Shown here: piece after piece, positions 22,255 through 31,958 of the stretch
Layout: every line of letters begins with the position of its first letter
Numbering within the stretch: the stretch's first letter is position 1
Source: Hexactinellida sp. DTS-2022
Lineage: Eukaryota; Porifera; Hexactinellida
Direction of reading: 5' to 3'
DNA length: 64,000 nucleotides
Assembly: GCA_028753945.1 (NCBI GenBank)
Contig: JAPNXP010000016.1
Coordinates: 2,450,001-2,514,000, forward strand
The notes under the pieces: model-generated
The model's database searches: none
What the model was told of the DNA's origin: nothing
Seen by the model: only the letters and a program-made list of their open reading frames with translations
Program-made: the position numbers and the translations under genes

Positions 22255-22409
22255 TTGATTTTAGGTTAAACTTTACAGAATAGTATAATGCGCATACTAT
22301 GGTTAGAGTATGGACAGTATTAGTGTATACTGTGTCAGTGCTTACAATATTCACATAAACATTTCAATAAATACAGCGGAGACCTAACATAGAATTGCAA
22401 TCTTCAAAA
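22255..22409 (+). promoter_or_regulatory. Conserved upstream block of the gene at 22,410
   Basis: Second copy of the block at 19,600-19,751. Confidence 0.55.
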
Positions 22410-22889
22410 ATGCAACCAAAAAAGAATAAGATTGGATCCTGTGTAAAAATTTGGTTAATTATAGTTGTGGTATATCTTTGCTTATTTCAGTTGGTGCAGT
22501 GTTCAGTATTAGCTAATGTATTCGATAATATCTATCATACAAACAGTTCGATTAATACTAGTGCCCCCTATATCCTCAAAATTGTTGTACTGAGTGGAAC
22601 TTTTGCTTCTTGTGTGTGTACTTCTGTAATTGAGCTATTTTGGATATCAATAATATGTTTCCATGGAAAAAAAATTGGAATTATGCGAGTAAAAAGTGCA
22701 AAACTAGGATTACTTGTCATAGAACTGTGGAGACAACTGGATGAGAGGCCTAATAGGAATATTATTCGCATAGTAAGGCCGAATAACGATGAATTTATGG
22801 ACACAGAGCTACCCAATGAAAGGGAACAGTTGCTGACACAAGGTCAGCTGCCGAATTACCAAGCTACTAACACGTTACCAGAGCAATAG
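22410..22889 (+). CDS. Two-span membrane protein with dileucine tail (beta copy 2)
   Basis: 159 residues from ATG 22,410; the codon five positions upstream is TTG and is not used as the start. It is the paralogue of the gene at 19,752: the membrane segments, RPNRN.IRI.RPNNDE, ELPNEREQLL (ExxxLL) and QLPNYQATNTLPEQ are shared to the last residue. In the juxtamembrane region ICFHGKKIG replaces LTLSRKKLE. Loop sequons (NSSINTS) are kept. The 3' flank is also conserved for ~60 bp. Confidence 0.78.
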   Translation: MQPKKNKIGSCVKIWLIIVVVYLCLFQLVQCSVLANVFDNIYHTNSSINTSAPYILKIVVLSGTFASCVCTSVIELFWISIICFHGKKIGIMRVKSAKLGLLVIELWRQLDERPNRNIIRIVRPNNDEFMDTELPNEREQLLTQGQLPNYQATNTLPEQ

Positions 22890-23101
22890 CTAACTACATT
22901 GCTACTTGTGTACATAATATAGTTATCTGTGTTTGTCTGTTAATATTGTACATAATTACCCATTAAACTGTTTGAATATTTTAGGATTAATTAATAGATT
23001 AACATCGATAAATAAAGTTATTAGTTAGGTATTCTGAGGTATTATATAACTGTTTGTTAATCAGGAATTTTCAATATACTGTAAGAGAATTAAACTCATT
23101 A

Positions 23102-23214
23102 TAGTCAGTAATTAAATATACCCTAAATAGGATAGGGAAATTCAATACCCTAGCTATAATTTACTAATATATAAATTAGTCTCAAATCTTTTTGAATCAA
23201 ATTATATTCAAAAG
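23102..23214 (+). promoter_or_regulatory. Promoter block 1 of the triplicated genes, with CArG box
   Basis: Nearly identical to 25,363-25,481 and 26,720-26,851. It contains CCTAAATAGG at 23,122-23,131, a perfect CC(A/T)6GG serum-response-factor-type CArG box 84 bp before the ATG, and a TATATAAAT-like element ~40 bp before the ATG. Confidence 0.6.
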
Positions 23215-23727
23215 ATGTCGGAAAGAAGTTGTTACAGTTTAGCATTTGTGTGGATGACGTTAGCATTTATGTTTCCTTACTTTAACGGTGTTTGGCAATT
23301 AATGGTTTTTAATAATCTAATGGATTATATGAACAATACTTGTAATATCAACCAAACTACAAGCTATATAGGCTCATCTATTAATCTAACGAATATCACG
23401 ATCGCGAGCGAATCAGATTGTGTGTATACTCAAATATTAGCTTTTGGAGTAATCATTTTTTCTGGTTTATTAGTGCTAGGGACATGGGTATGGGTTTTTT
23501 TAGCCTATTTTTATATAATTAAATCAAATAAATTGCAGAAGGAAATAATAAGATTGGATAGAGAAGATAGACCTCAATCGATAGCACAAGTTAATAGAAG
23601 GATTGGGAATGATATAGGAAGGCCGAATAATGATCTACCTGCATACACAGAACTACCAAACGAAAGAGGACAACTTCTTACAAGGAACCAACTACCAAAC
23701 TATCAAGATATAATAGATAATAACTAA
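23215..23727 (+). CDS. Two-span LPxY/dileucine membrane protein (triplet copy 1)
   Basis: 170 residues. Membrane segments ~9-32 and 74-102 flank a loop with two cysteines (C43, C69) and N-glycosylation sequons (NQT, NLT, NIT). The tail carries LPAYTELPNERGQLL: an LPxY motif (141-144), a dileucine ERGQLL (150-155), and then LPNYQDI (160-163). LPxY is a variant WW-ligand; ExxxLL binds AP adaptors. The stop codon lies in a (TAAC)n microsatellite. Function unknown; endosomal sorting or ligase recruitment is inference. Confidence 0.82.
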   Translation: MSERSCYSLAFVWMTLAFMFPYFNGVWQLMVFNNLMDYMNNTCNINQTTSYIGSSINLTNITIASESDCVYTQILAFGVIIFSGLLVLGTWVWVFLAYFYIIKSNKLQKEIIRLDREDRPQSIAQVNRRIGNDIGRPNNDLPAYTELPNERGQLLTRNQLPNYQDIIDNN

Positions 23728-23745
23728 CTAACTAACTAACTAACT
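23723..23745 (+). repeat. (CTAA)n microsatellite at the stop codon
   Basis: Short tandem CTAA units supply the stop of copy 1. Copy 3 has a much longer array and copy 2 none. Confidence 0.9.
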
Positions 23746-23986
23746 GAGCTTGTATAATTTGTTGTTTTTAATATTATACCTACGTATTTTGTAAATTAGT
23801 AAATGCTTTGAGTGTTTCATGATTAGTTCAATAATTGTATTTGTGCTATTGTATGATAGTTTAATTAAGTTAAATAAGAAAAACGCTAAAAGTGTACTGT
23901 CATAGTTTTAATATTGTGCAAAATAATTCAGTAAAGATCATCGAGTAGTAATTACGTCATGGATAGTGGAAATCCATGCTACATCT

Positions 23987-24899
23987 GTATATTAAAAGCG
24001 GAATTGTTGTGTGTGTGTGTGTTTGTCCAGAATTAATAGGAAAGACTACGAGTCCTAGAAAGCTGAAAATTGGCATGCAGGGGTAACTTTGTACTGCGAC
24101 AACGATCTATTGGTTTTCTAAGCGAAATAACGGGATTATGACGTCATAAACGCACATATTTGGTAATAACTCTTTCAGTTTTTATCCGATTCGGCCACAA
24201 TTCTAAATGATAACACAACATACAATGAGACACACGTGTTCCGATTTATGGGAATGTGACGCCACGTGGGATCTAATTTGGATTCAGCTCTTACACTTTT
24301 GGTTCAATCGACAAATAATTTTGTCACATTATAAAACAGAATGTATTTCATGTCTCTAGAAATTTTTATAATTTTCACATTTTATCTGAGCCAGGCCATA
24401 ACAAAAATGTAACTTCCAATTGCTGCATCATTGCATATATTGAGGTTTATGACTTAATCTTCACCTACAATATTTCCGAAATTGCATACTTGATTAATCC
24501 GTTTGGCTTCCATCAGTTTATTTCTATTCATGATGTATTTAGCTTACGTCAATCTCATAAGCATAATATTACATATCAAAGTAATTCAACTATTTACAAA
24601 CAATTTACTATGCAGTAAAATTTCATGGTTAGTAAATAATAACATGAATGAATGAATGAATTAATATATTGACATACTGGGGTCCCAAATAGCAGCATAC
24701 TGAATTGAGTACGTGTAATTCACTAGCCACAGATGAACTCATTAGTAATATTATAGCTTTTTGGGAAGGCAAAGGCCGCGAAGCGGCCGTTAATTGTATC
24801 GCGTAGTCCCTAACACGAACGAAAAAAAGTCGCGAAGCGACTTTTGTGAGAGAGTGATCCGTCGCGAAGCGACCGAGACCGAAGGGCTCGTACTAGTAA
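23987..24899 (+). mobile_element. Helitron-like insertion in triplet unit 1
   Basis: Compared with units 2 and 3, about 900 bp is inserted after 'gtggaaatccatg.taca'. The insert opens TCTGTATATTAAAAGCGG followed by a TG-rich run and 'tttgtccagaattaatagga'. It closes with the hairpins GTCGCGAAGCGAC and GAGACCGAAGGGCTC, then GTACTAG before T. TC start, 3' hairpin and CTAG end are Helitron hallmarks. No Rep/helicase ORF, so non-autonomous. Palindromes at 24,774-24,788 and 24,825-24,845 (aaaagtcgcgaagcgactttt) lie inside. Confidence 0.6.
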
Positions 24900-25214
24900 T
24901 ACAGTTAGTTTTTTTCTCAAATTCCAGGGTTTGTTAGTATGGATTAGCTAGACTTCATCAATTAGTAAGACTTCATCAATTAGTATAAATAGACTGTGCA
25001 TAATAGAAAGAATTTCTGAAGCTGCAATCTGATTGAGTGAAAATATATTCATTTAACCAATCAATCATTTGTCTATTCTATTGCATGTTTTTCTTTGAAT
25101 ATCCCAAACAAATTACATTGTATAGCATTCTTATTAAGGGGACTTTATGAGGAATATATTTAATACACCACAGAGATTAATTCTAAATGTTAAGTTTCAA
25201 GGTAGTCAAATGAG

Positions 25215-25285
25215 GCGTGAAGCTCCAAACCGTCGCAAAGCGACCGAGATCGAAGGGCTCGTGGTATTAATACTAGCATTGAAGC
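25215..25285 (+). mobile_element. Helitron-like 3' end relic
   Basis: GTCGCaaaGCGAC, then CGAGATCGAAGGGCTCG and ...taatactag, as at the 3' end of the element at 23,987-24,899. A near copy lies at ~26,596-26,637 in the next tandem unit. Confidence 0.5.
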
Positions 25286-25362
25286 ACTAAAATACAATAT
25301 AACCTCGTTAGTACGGTGAATCAATAATTTTAGGATAATTAAACTCATAGTACGCCCATTGC

Positions 25363-25481
25363 GTTGGGAAAGTAATTAAATATACCCTAAATAGGATAGG
25401 GAAATTCAATACCCTAGCTTTAATTAATTTCACTAATATATAATGTAGTCTCAAATCTTTTTAAATCAAATTATATTCAAG
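25363..25481 (+). promoter_or_regulatory. Promoter block 2 of the triplicated genes, with CArG box
   Basis: Perfect CArG box CCTAAATAGG at 25,386-25,395, 87 bp before the ATG; otherwise as block 1. Confidence 0.6.
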
Positions 25482-26015
25482 ATGTCGGAAACAAATAGTT
25501 CAGTTTTACCATTTCTGTGGATGGCGTTATCATTTGGGTTTTCTGCCTTTAGCGCTAGTTGGCAATTCATGGCGTTTAGTAATCTAATGGATTATATGAA
25601 CATTACTTGTAAAAGCAACCAAAGTATGAGCTATATAGGCTCATCTATTAATCTAACGAATATCACGAGCGCGAGCGAATCAGATTGTGTGTATACTCAA
25701 ATATTAGCTATTGGAGTAGGCATTCTTTCTACATTATTAGTGCTAGGGACATGGGTATGGATCTTTTTAGCCTATTTTTATATAAATAAATCAAATCTAT
25801 TGCAGAAGGAAATAAAAAGAATACGATTGGAGAGAGAGGCTAGAACTCAATCGATAGCACAAGTTAATAGAAGGATTGCGAATAATATGGGAAGGCCGAA
25901 TAATGACCTACCTGCATACACAGAACTACCAAACGAAAGAGGACAACTTCTTACAAGGAACCAACTACCAAACTATCAAGATATAGATAATAACCAGCTA
26001 ACTAATCTTGTATAA
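25482..26015 (+). CDS. Two-span LPxY/dileucine membrane protein (triplet copy 2)
   Basis: 177 residues, very close to copies 1 and 3: MSETNSS start, Trp-rich membrane segments (WMALSFGFSAFSASW), loop sequence SYIGSSINLTNIT, tail LPAYTELPNERGQLL and LPNYQDI. It lacks the TAAC array, so translation reads on to NNQLTNLV. The juxtamembrane stretch has a three-residue insertion (KRIRLER) shared with copy 3 but not copy 1, so copies 2 and 3 are the younger pair. Confidence 0.82.
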   Translation: MSETNSSVLPFLWMALSFGFSAFSASWQFMAFSNLMDYMNITCKSNQSMSYIGSSINLTNITSASESDCVYTQILAIGVGILSTLLVLGTWVWIFLAYFYINKSNLLQKEIKRIRLEREARTQSIAQVNRRIANNMGRPNNDLPAYTELPNERGQLLTRNQLPNYQDIDNNQLTNLV

Positions 26016-26719
26016 TTTGTTGTTTTTAATATTTATACCTACGTATTTTGTTTATTAGTAAATGATTTGATTGTTTAGGAATAGTTCAATAGTTGTACTA
26101 ATTGTGCTGTTTTATGATAGTTAATTAAATAAGAAAAACGTTAAAAGTGTACTGTCATAGTTTTTAATATTGTGCAAAATAATTCATTAAAGATCATCGA
26201 GTAGTAATTACGTCATGGATAGTGGAAATCCATGGTACATACTAGTAATACAGTTAGTTTTTCTCTCAAATTCGAGGTTTTGTTAGTATGGATTAGCTAG
26301 ACTTCATCAATTAGCTTAGACATCATCAATTAGTATAAATAGACTGTGCATAATAGAAAGAATTTCTGGAGCTGCAATCTGATTGAGTGAAAATATATTC
26401 ATTCAACCAATAAATTATTTGTCTATTCTATTGCATGTTTTTCTTTGAATATCCCAAACAAATTACATTACATTGTATAGCATTCTTATTATGGAGGGGG
26501 ACTTTATGAGGAATATATTTAATACACCACAGAGATTAATTCTAAATGTTAAGTTTCAAGGTAGTCAAATGAGGCGTGAAGCTCCAAACCGTCGCAAAGC
26601 GACCGAGACCGAAGGGCTCGTGGTATTAAAACTGGCATTGAAGCACTAAAATACAATAGAACCTCGTTAGTACGGTTAATCAATAATTTTAGGATAATTA
26701 AACTTATTCATAGTACGCC

Positions 26720-26851
26720 CATTGCATAGGGAAAGTAATTAAATATACCCTAAATAGGATAGGGAAATTCAATACTCTAGCTTTATTTAATTCACTAATA
26801 TATAACGTAGTAAGTTAGTCTCAAATCTTTTTAAATCAAATTATATTTAAG
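26720..26851 (+). promoter_or_regulatory. Promoter block 3 of the triplicated genes, with CArG box
   Basis: CArG box CCTAAATAGG at 26,749-26,758, ~94 bp before the ATG, in the same surrounding sequence as blocks 1 and 2. Confidence 0.6.
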
Positions 26852-27360
26852 ATGTCGGAAACAAATTGTTCAATGTTACCATTTCTATGGATGGTGTTAT
26901 CATTTGGGTTTTCTGCCTTTAACTGGAGTTTCCAACAAATGGTGTTTGTCAGTCTATTGTATTATGTGCAAAATACTTGTAATAGCAAACAAACTACGGG
27001 CTATATAGGCTCATCTATTAATCTAAGGAATATCACGAGCGCGAGCGAATCGGATTGTGTGTATACCCTCATATTAGCTGTTGGAGTAGGCATTCTTTCT
27101 ACATTATTACTGCTAGGGACGTTTGCATGGAACTTTGTAGCCTATTTTTATATAAATAAATCAAATCTATTGCAGAAGGAAATAAAAAGAATACGATTGG
27201 AGAGAGAGGCTAGAACTCAATCGATAGCACAAGTTAATAGAAGGATTGGGAATGATATAGGAAGGCCGAATAATGATCTAACTGCTTACACAGAACTACA
27301 AAACGAAAGAGGACAACTTCTTACAAGGAACCAACCACCAAACTATCAAGATATAGATAA

Positions 27361-27367
<7 letters not shown>
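26852..27367 (+). CDS. Two-span dileucine membrane protein (triplet copy 3)
   Basis: 171 residues. Same plan as copies 1 and 2 with MSETNCS at the start. The tail reads LTAYTELQNERGQLL: the LPxY proline is lost (LTAY), the dileucine is kept, and the distal motif is PPNYQDI, a new PPxY. So the WW-ligand site has moved rather than vanished. The membrane-proximal half (NWSFQQMVFVSLLYYVQ) is the most divergent part. The stop is inside a long (TAAC)n array. Confidence 0.8.
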
Positions 27368-27393
<26 letters not shown>

Positions 27394-27445
27394 GACTAAC
27401 TAACTAACTAACTAGCTAACTAGTAATTAACTAACTAACTAACTG
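27362..27445 (+). repeat. (TAAC)n microsatellite at the stop codon
   Basis: About 20 TAAC units with a few changes begin at the last codon of copy 3 and supply several in-frame stops. Confidence 0.9.
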
Positions 27446-27715
27446 AGCTTGTATAATTTCCTGTTTTTAATATTATACCTTCGTATTTTGTTTATTAGTA
27501 ATGCTTTGAGTGTTTTATGAAAATTCAATAGTTGCATTTGTGCTGTTGTATGATAGGTTAATTAAATAAAAAAAGTTTTTAATATTGTGCAAAATAATTC
27601 AGTAATGATCATCGAGTAGTAAATACGCATGGATAGTGGAAATCCATGGTACATACTAGTAATACAGTTAGTAAGTCTCTCATGGTATTAAAACTGTCAT
27701 TCAAGTACTAAAATA

Positions 27716-27864
27716 CAGTAGAACCTCGTTAGTACGAACACGGTTAATACAAAATTTCATCCCCTTTAAAGCCCTTTCAATACAAATGACACCAGTTAAT
27801 ATAAATTCCGGTTAAGGCGAACGCATTTGAAGGTCCCTTGGTGTTTATACAACGAGGTTCTACT
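27716..27864. mobile_element. pogo/Tigger-like MITE (CAGTAGAACCTCGTT)
   Basis: Perfect-type terminal inverted repeats CAGTAGAACCTCGTT...AACGAGGTTCTACTG flanked by TA on both sides, the target of pogo/Tc1-mariner transposases. 149 bp and non-coding. Confidence 0.8.
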
Positions 27865-28167
27865 GTAATTAAATTACTTCATACAGAGTTCGCTTATAAC
27901 ATATTAACCATAGAAATTGTATGGATTTATTTAGAATAATAAATACCCATTAGTTTACAAATCTACTAATAAGGGACTTTTTGAAAATATTATCACTGAC
28001 ATTACACAGTATTAAAGGTATAAGTTTAATAAAATTCATCCCCGAAATTAGCAATACCACATTACAGCAATTGAGGAGAAATAAATACATAGCATGTATC
28101 AAGTTACAAATAGGCAAACTGTGCCATCAATAAAAGAGAGAATTTAATAAATTAGACAACTTTTAAG

Positions 28168-28665
28168 ATGGTTAATGTTAATGTTTCTATTCACACTAAA
28201 ACACAGATTTTCTATTGCCTAGTAACTCCATTAACGCTTATAAGTTGGATTGTTTTAGTACTGTCGTGTTCTTGGTCAATAACTCAACTTCAATCACGGC
28301 ATACTTGCAATAATAAGGGTGATAATCCCATCGAGTATTTAGAAGATAACTGCCAAAAGCTAATTATAGGTGCAGTGTGTAATATTTTGCTCTCAGTTAT
28401 AATAATTGGATACTGCACAGTTACTTTACCGTTCATTTGGTACTTACAACGCGTGGTACGAACATTCTCACTACAAACTTCAGATAACAGCTATACACAG
28501 TACATAGACTCTGCTAATAGGAATATAGGCATAGAGTATAGGCATAGAGAGAGCTTTCTTCCTTCTTACAGGACCGCTACAATGACAGCAGATACCACAG
28601 ATATAAACAGAAACCTGCTAACAGATGAATCCATGGTTGCAGAGGGGTATAGCATGAGAAATTAA
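28168..28665 (+). CDS. Two-span LPxY membrane protein
   Basis: 165 residues. Membrane segments ~13-36 and 66-93; loop with C47 and C62 (HTCNN, DNCQK). The tail has FLPSYRTAT (LPxY) and a late dileucine-like NLLTDE. It shares the plan of the triplet genes but little sequence. No duplicate in the window. Function unknown. Confidence 0.75.
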   Translation: MVNVNVSIHTKTQIFYCLVTPLTLISWIVLVLSCSWSITQLQSRHTCNNKGDNPIEYLEDNCQKLIIGAVCNILLSVIIIGYCTVTLPFIWYLQRVVRTFSLQTSDNSYTQYIDSANRNIGIEYRHRESFLPSYRTATMTADTTDINRNLLTDESMVAEGYSMRN

Positions 28666-28814
28666 GACGTTTATAAGAGTAAATTGTATCCTTTGATTTT
28701 GCAAATCTATAATATTAAAGGATGGTGTTTTAATGCATATTTAGTAAGGTCAATACGCTGTATGTTAATTACCAGGAAATTAAATTTTATGAGCTTTCTA
28801 ACAATATTAAAATA

Positions 28815-29005
28815 CAGTCAGGTCTGCTTATTGTGAACTATTTCCGTCTGCTTAATGTGAAAGCTTCTTATATGAACAAGTCCTATGGTCCCAATTTAAC
28901 AACTTATATAGGGTTTGTATTAAGTTGAGTTCGCTTATTATGAATTCCCTTATTATGAACACAATTATTGGTCCCTTGAACGTTTTTAATAAAAGAACCT
29001 GACTG
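28815..29005. mobile_element. MITE, CAGTCAGG family
   Basis: Inverse-orientation relative of 8,264-8,429, with ends cagtcaggtctgctta and aagaacctgactg. It lies just after the gene at 28,168. Confidence 0.75.
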
Positions 29006-29404
29006 TAGTATACGTATACTACGTAATCATAGAAACTACACATAATTAGGTCTGGACTTGCATATACAAACTATACCTACATTTACAATCTGGACATATA
29101 CAATTGGACATAAATTACAAATTTATGATAATTACTCCATACTGATCAAATTACAAAACCAGTAGATTTGTATTGCCAACCTTCTAGGAATATAAATGAT
29201 ATTTGAAAGTAATAATTGCAACATAATTTATAGGCCTTAATTAAGCTATTAGTGCCAATATATAATTATCTGTCCATTTAAAGTTATGTGATTAATCCTA
29301 TTGACAAACTTCATTTCTACTATTAGAAGTTATTTACTTAGCACTTTGTAGCTAACCCTAGTTATTACTAATACTGTCTAATACTGTTGAATAAAATACT
29401 ATTA

Positions 29405-29563
29405 CTGTAGAACCTCGTTAGCACGAACTAATTTAATACGAATTCCGGTTAATAAATACACTTTTAAGCCCCCTTCGAAGCCTTTCGTTACAAATCATTT
29501 GTTAACACGAATTTACGGATATTTTGACGGTCCCTTGGTATACCTTATAACAAGGTTCTACTG
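29405..29563. mobile_element. pogo/Tigger-like MITE
   Basis: Ends ctgtagaacctcgttag and caaggttctactg, interior 'ttaatacgaattccggttaa' and 'ggtcccttggta' as in 27,716-27,864. Flanked by TA. Confidence 0.75.
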
Positions 29564-29604
29564 TAATTATAATTCTTTTCTCAATATGTATAGATACCCT
29601 CATA

Positions 29605-30069
29605 ATGTGTAACTCTTCCGTACGGCTAATACTATTCGCCTGTGTATTTGGGTTTATAACAATCCTACTTACCCTAACTATAATATGCGGACTATACCTA
29701 TTCGTGCTAAGCTGGTCTCAATTCTGTCAAACGATTCCTATTGGCTGCGAAGACTGCCATGCAATAACTACAAACTGTGATTATCTCGTCGCTTCTACTA
29801 CACTACTTTCTGGGCAATCAGCTTTGGTTATAATCTGTTTCTATTCTATAATATGTTTCTACGCATCAATCAGAAGGACTGGTGATAATAGTAATGGGAT
29901 ATTAGATGGGGAATCTACACCGGAAATAGCAACACCTTTCATAATGTCTAATCCTGTGAGAGGTCCAGTTAACACCCCTGGGGCCCTACCCCCCTATTCG
30001 GAGGCGCCTAGTGACAGAGAGTGTCTCGTTAGGCCGAGACAACCCCCAACCTACGATGATATAAACTAG
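29605..30069 (+). CDS. Two-span membrane protein with two PPxY motifs
   Basis: 154 residues. Membrane segments ~7-35 and 67-90; the 30-residue loop has five cysteines (CQ, GCEDC, NC...). The tail has ALPPYSEAPSD and ends RQPPTYDDIN: two classical PPxY motifs, the second at the extreme C terminus as in many WW-ligand proteins. The coding sequence is less AT-rich than its neighbours. The start lies only 41 bp after a MITE. Confidence 0.8.
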   Translation: MCNSSVRLILFACVFGFITILLTLTIICGLYLFVLSWSQFCQTIPIGCEDCHAITTNCDYLVASTTLLSGQSALVIICFYSIICFYASIRRTGDNSNGILDGESTPEIATPFIMSNPVRGPVNTPGALPPYSEAPSDRECLVRPRQPPTYDDIN

Positions 30070-30314
30070 TCTGATGTGTTTGTATAACTAATTTGATAAT
30101 ATAACTGTATTTTATGTTAATAATTAAGCAATAGTAAGTTGATTAATTAATTAGATACATTAAAAACTTCTGATATAACGAAGTTATACAGTATATATTC
30201 TCCAGACAATAAAAGTATATTATTATACTCGTCGACGGACGGCAGTAAGAGGTCCACAAGATCTCAAATTTTTTATTACGGTAAATGGGAGGGGGGTCCA
30301 CAGAATGTCTAATA

Positions 30315-30400
30315 CAGTCGATTCCGATTAATAGATTTCTCCGCTTAATGGGGTCAAAGTAACCTGGTCCCGAGGTGACTCTATTAAGCGGAGTCAACTG
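30315..30400. mobile_element. MITE, CAGTTGACTCCGCTTAATAG family
   Basis: An 86-bp palindromic element with TA flanks. Its ends match 40,045-40,144 and 43,459-43,625. Confidence 0.75.
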
Positions 30401-30885
30401 TATTTGTTGCTATAGGGTCCAGGCTTGGAAATGGTTGGGAATCGCTGGCCCTTTATACTGAATAATGATACACTATAATGATTCCGGTTATAACAACTGT
30501 ATTCCGGTATTATATGACCAACAGTTGCATAAACACACGAAATCTTTACTATGGACAGTTAAATGTCGGACAAAATTCAGGCCCGTAGCCAGGGGGGATT
30601 TTGGCCCACTGAAAATACTTTCAAATTAAAAGTTGGATATACCTATGGTTTTCAAAATACATATGACTTAGTCCCCCCTCCAACTCTCCATTTCTTGCTA
30701 CAGGCCTGACGCAATAAGGAAAGTTCTCATAACTGTATTAATTGTACAAATAAAATAATAAAATATAAATCAATCGGTTCAAATCACAGAACTGAAAAGA
30801 GTATTAATACACTTTATAATAAAGGGACATAAAAATAATTACTCCAACTATACTAATACTAATCAGTAAAGTTAATCAATCTCTT

Positions 30886-31467
30886 TTACAGACGGGAATC
30901 TTTTACAGACGGGAATCTTTCCAGGGCTTCCTTATTATCGACATTAGATTGATTAACAACAGAACCGTAATTAGGCAGGTTATCCGAGAGGTGTAGTAAC
31001 TCGCGATTTGCGTTTGGGGGAACAAACACATTTCTGTAAGATTCATTTTCTCGCGGTATATGTATGTTTTGTACTTGAGGCTTCATAGTCAATCTTTGAT
31101 TTTCAAATTGCAAGTTTGTATTACACTCCTGCATAGTTGCAATTTCATTTTTAAGAGAATTTATTTTGAAATTAATTTTTTTCTTATTAGCTTTAAATAT
31201 GTTCCAACATATTATTACCAAGAAAACCGAAGTAACAACAAGTGCAATTGCGAATAGGTTATTCAGTATAGCAGTTGCAGGTAAGAAACATTGAGTCAAA
31301 CCGTAATTAGTAGAATACTCCTTATAATGCAAACAGGTCTGCTTAATGTCACTGAAATTAATGTTGGTGAGTACGAGTAAGGTTGGAGAAGATACTGTTA
31401 CGAATAATATCGAAGCAATGAAAGGGATTGAGCATACTATGAGAGCTATATTTACGTTTTTACACAT
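30886..31467 (-). CDS. Two-span coiled-coil membrane protein with LPxY
   Basis: 193 residues, the longest of this group. Membrane segments ~7-31 and 63-88; loop with C45 and C60. A basic/heptad helix (KKKINFKINSLKNEIATMQE) predicts a coiled coil, followed by a tail with ELLHLSDNLPNYGS (LPxY). The last codons are altered by a 17-bp tandem duplication at 30,884-30,917. Opposite in strand to the triplet genes. Confidence 0.78.
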   Translation of the reverse strand: MCKNVNIALIVCSIPFIASILFVTVSSPTLLVLTNINFSDIKQTCLHYKEYSTNYGLTQCFLPATAILNNLFAIALVVTSVFLVIICWNIFKANKKKINFKINSLKNEIATMQECNTNLQFENQRLTMKPQVQNIHIPRENESYRNVFVPPNANRELLHLSDNLPNYGSVVNQSNVDNKEALERFPSVKDSRL

Positions 31468-31718
31468 TATAAGTCAAGGGAAATATTGTCGAAACAATCG
31501 ATGTTTTAATATATTGTGAGAAATATATATAGGGGCTTATATATAACATTGAGTCACGAGACATGCTATATAGTATTTCAAGATACACAATATGTATTGT
31601 ATATTGTATTACTCAGAAATGGGAGTTATATCCAAGTTAATTTGATATATTACGTAACTCAAAATTAAAATCTTATATATGTAATTCCCCTGATAATTTA
31701 AAAGGAGCAGTAATTATA

Positions 31719-31830
31719 CAGTAGAACCTCGTTAGACGAACACCAAAGGGGAGATAGTTTAAGGCGTACCCCCAATTGACTGTCTAATTACCACACTAAA
31801 AAGAATTTTCTTATGCGAGGTTTTTTAATA
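31719..31830. mobile_element. Truncated pogo/Tigger-like MITE
   Basis: Left end cagtagaacctcgttagacg is intact; the right end has decayed (tatgcgaggtttttt). It sits between two divergently spaced small genes. Confidence 0.5.
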
Positions 31831-31958
31831 CAAACGCCGATGATCGGTGGATAAGTAAACTCCTAAAACAATATAATAAGGATTGATAAAAAGTTAGTAA
31901 TTGGTGCAGTGATAAAAATAACTAAGGGTATATTAGAATAAATAAGTGTTTATGTTTA

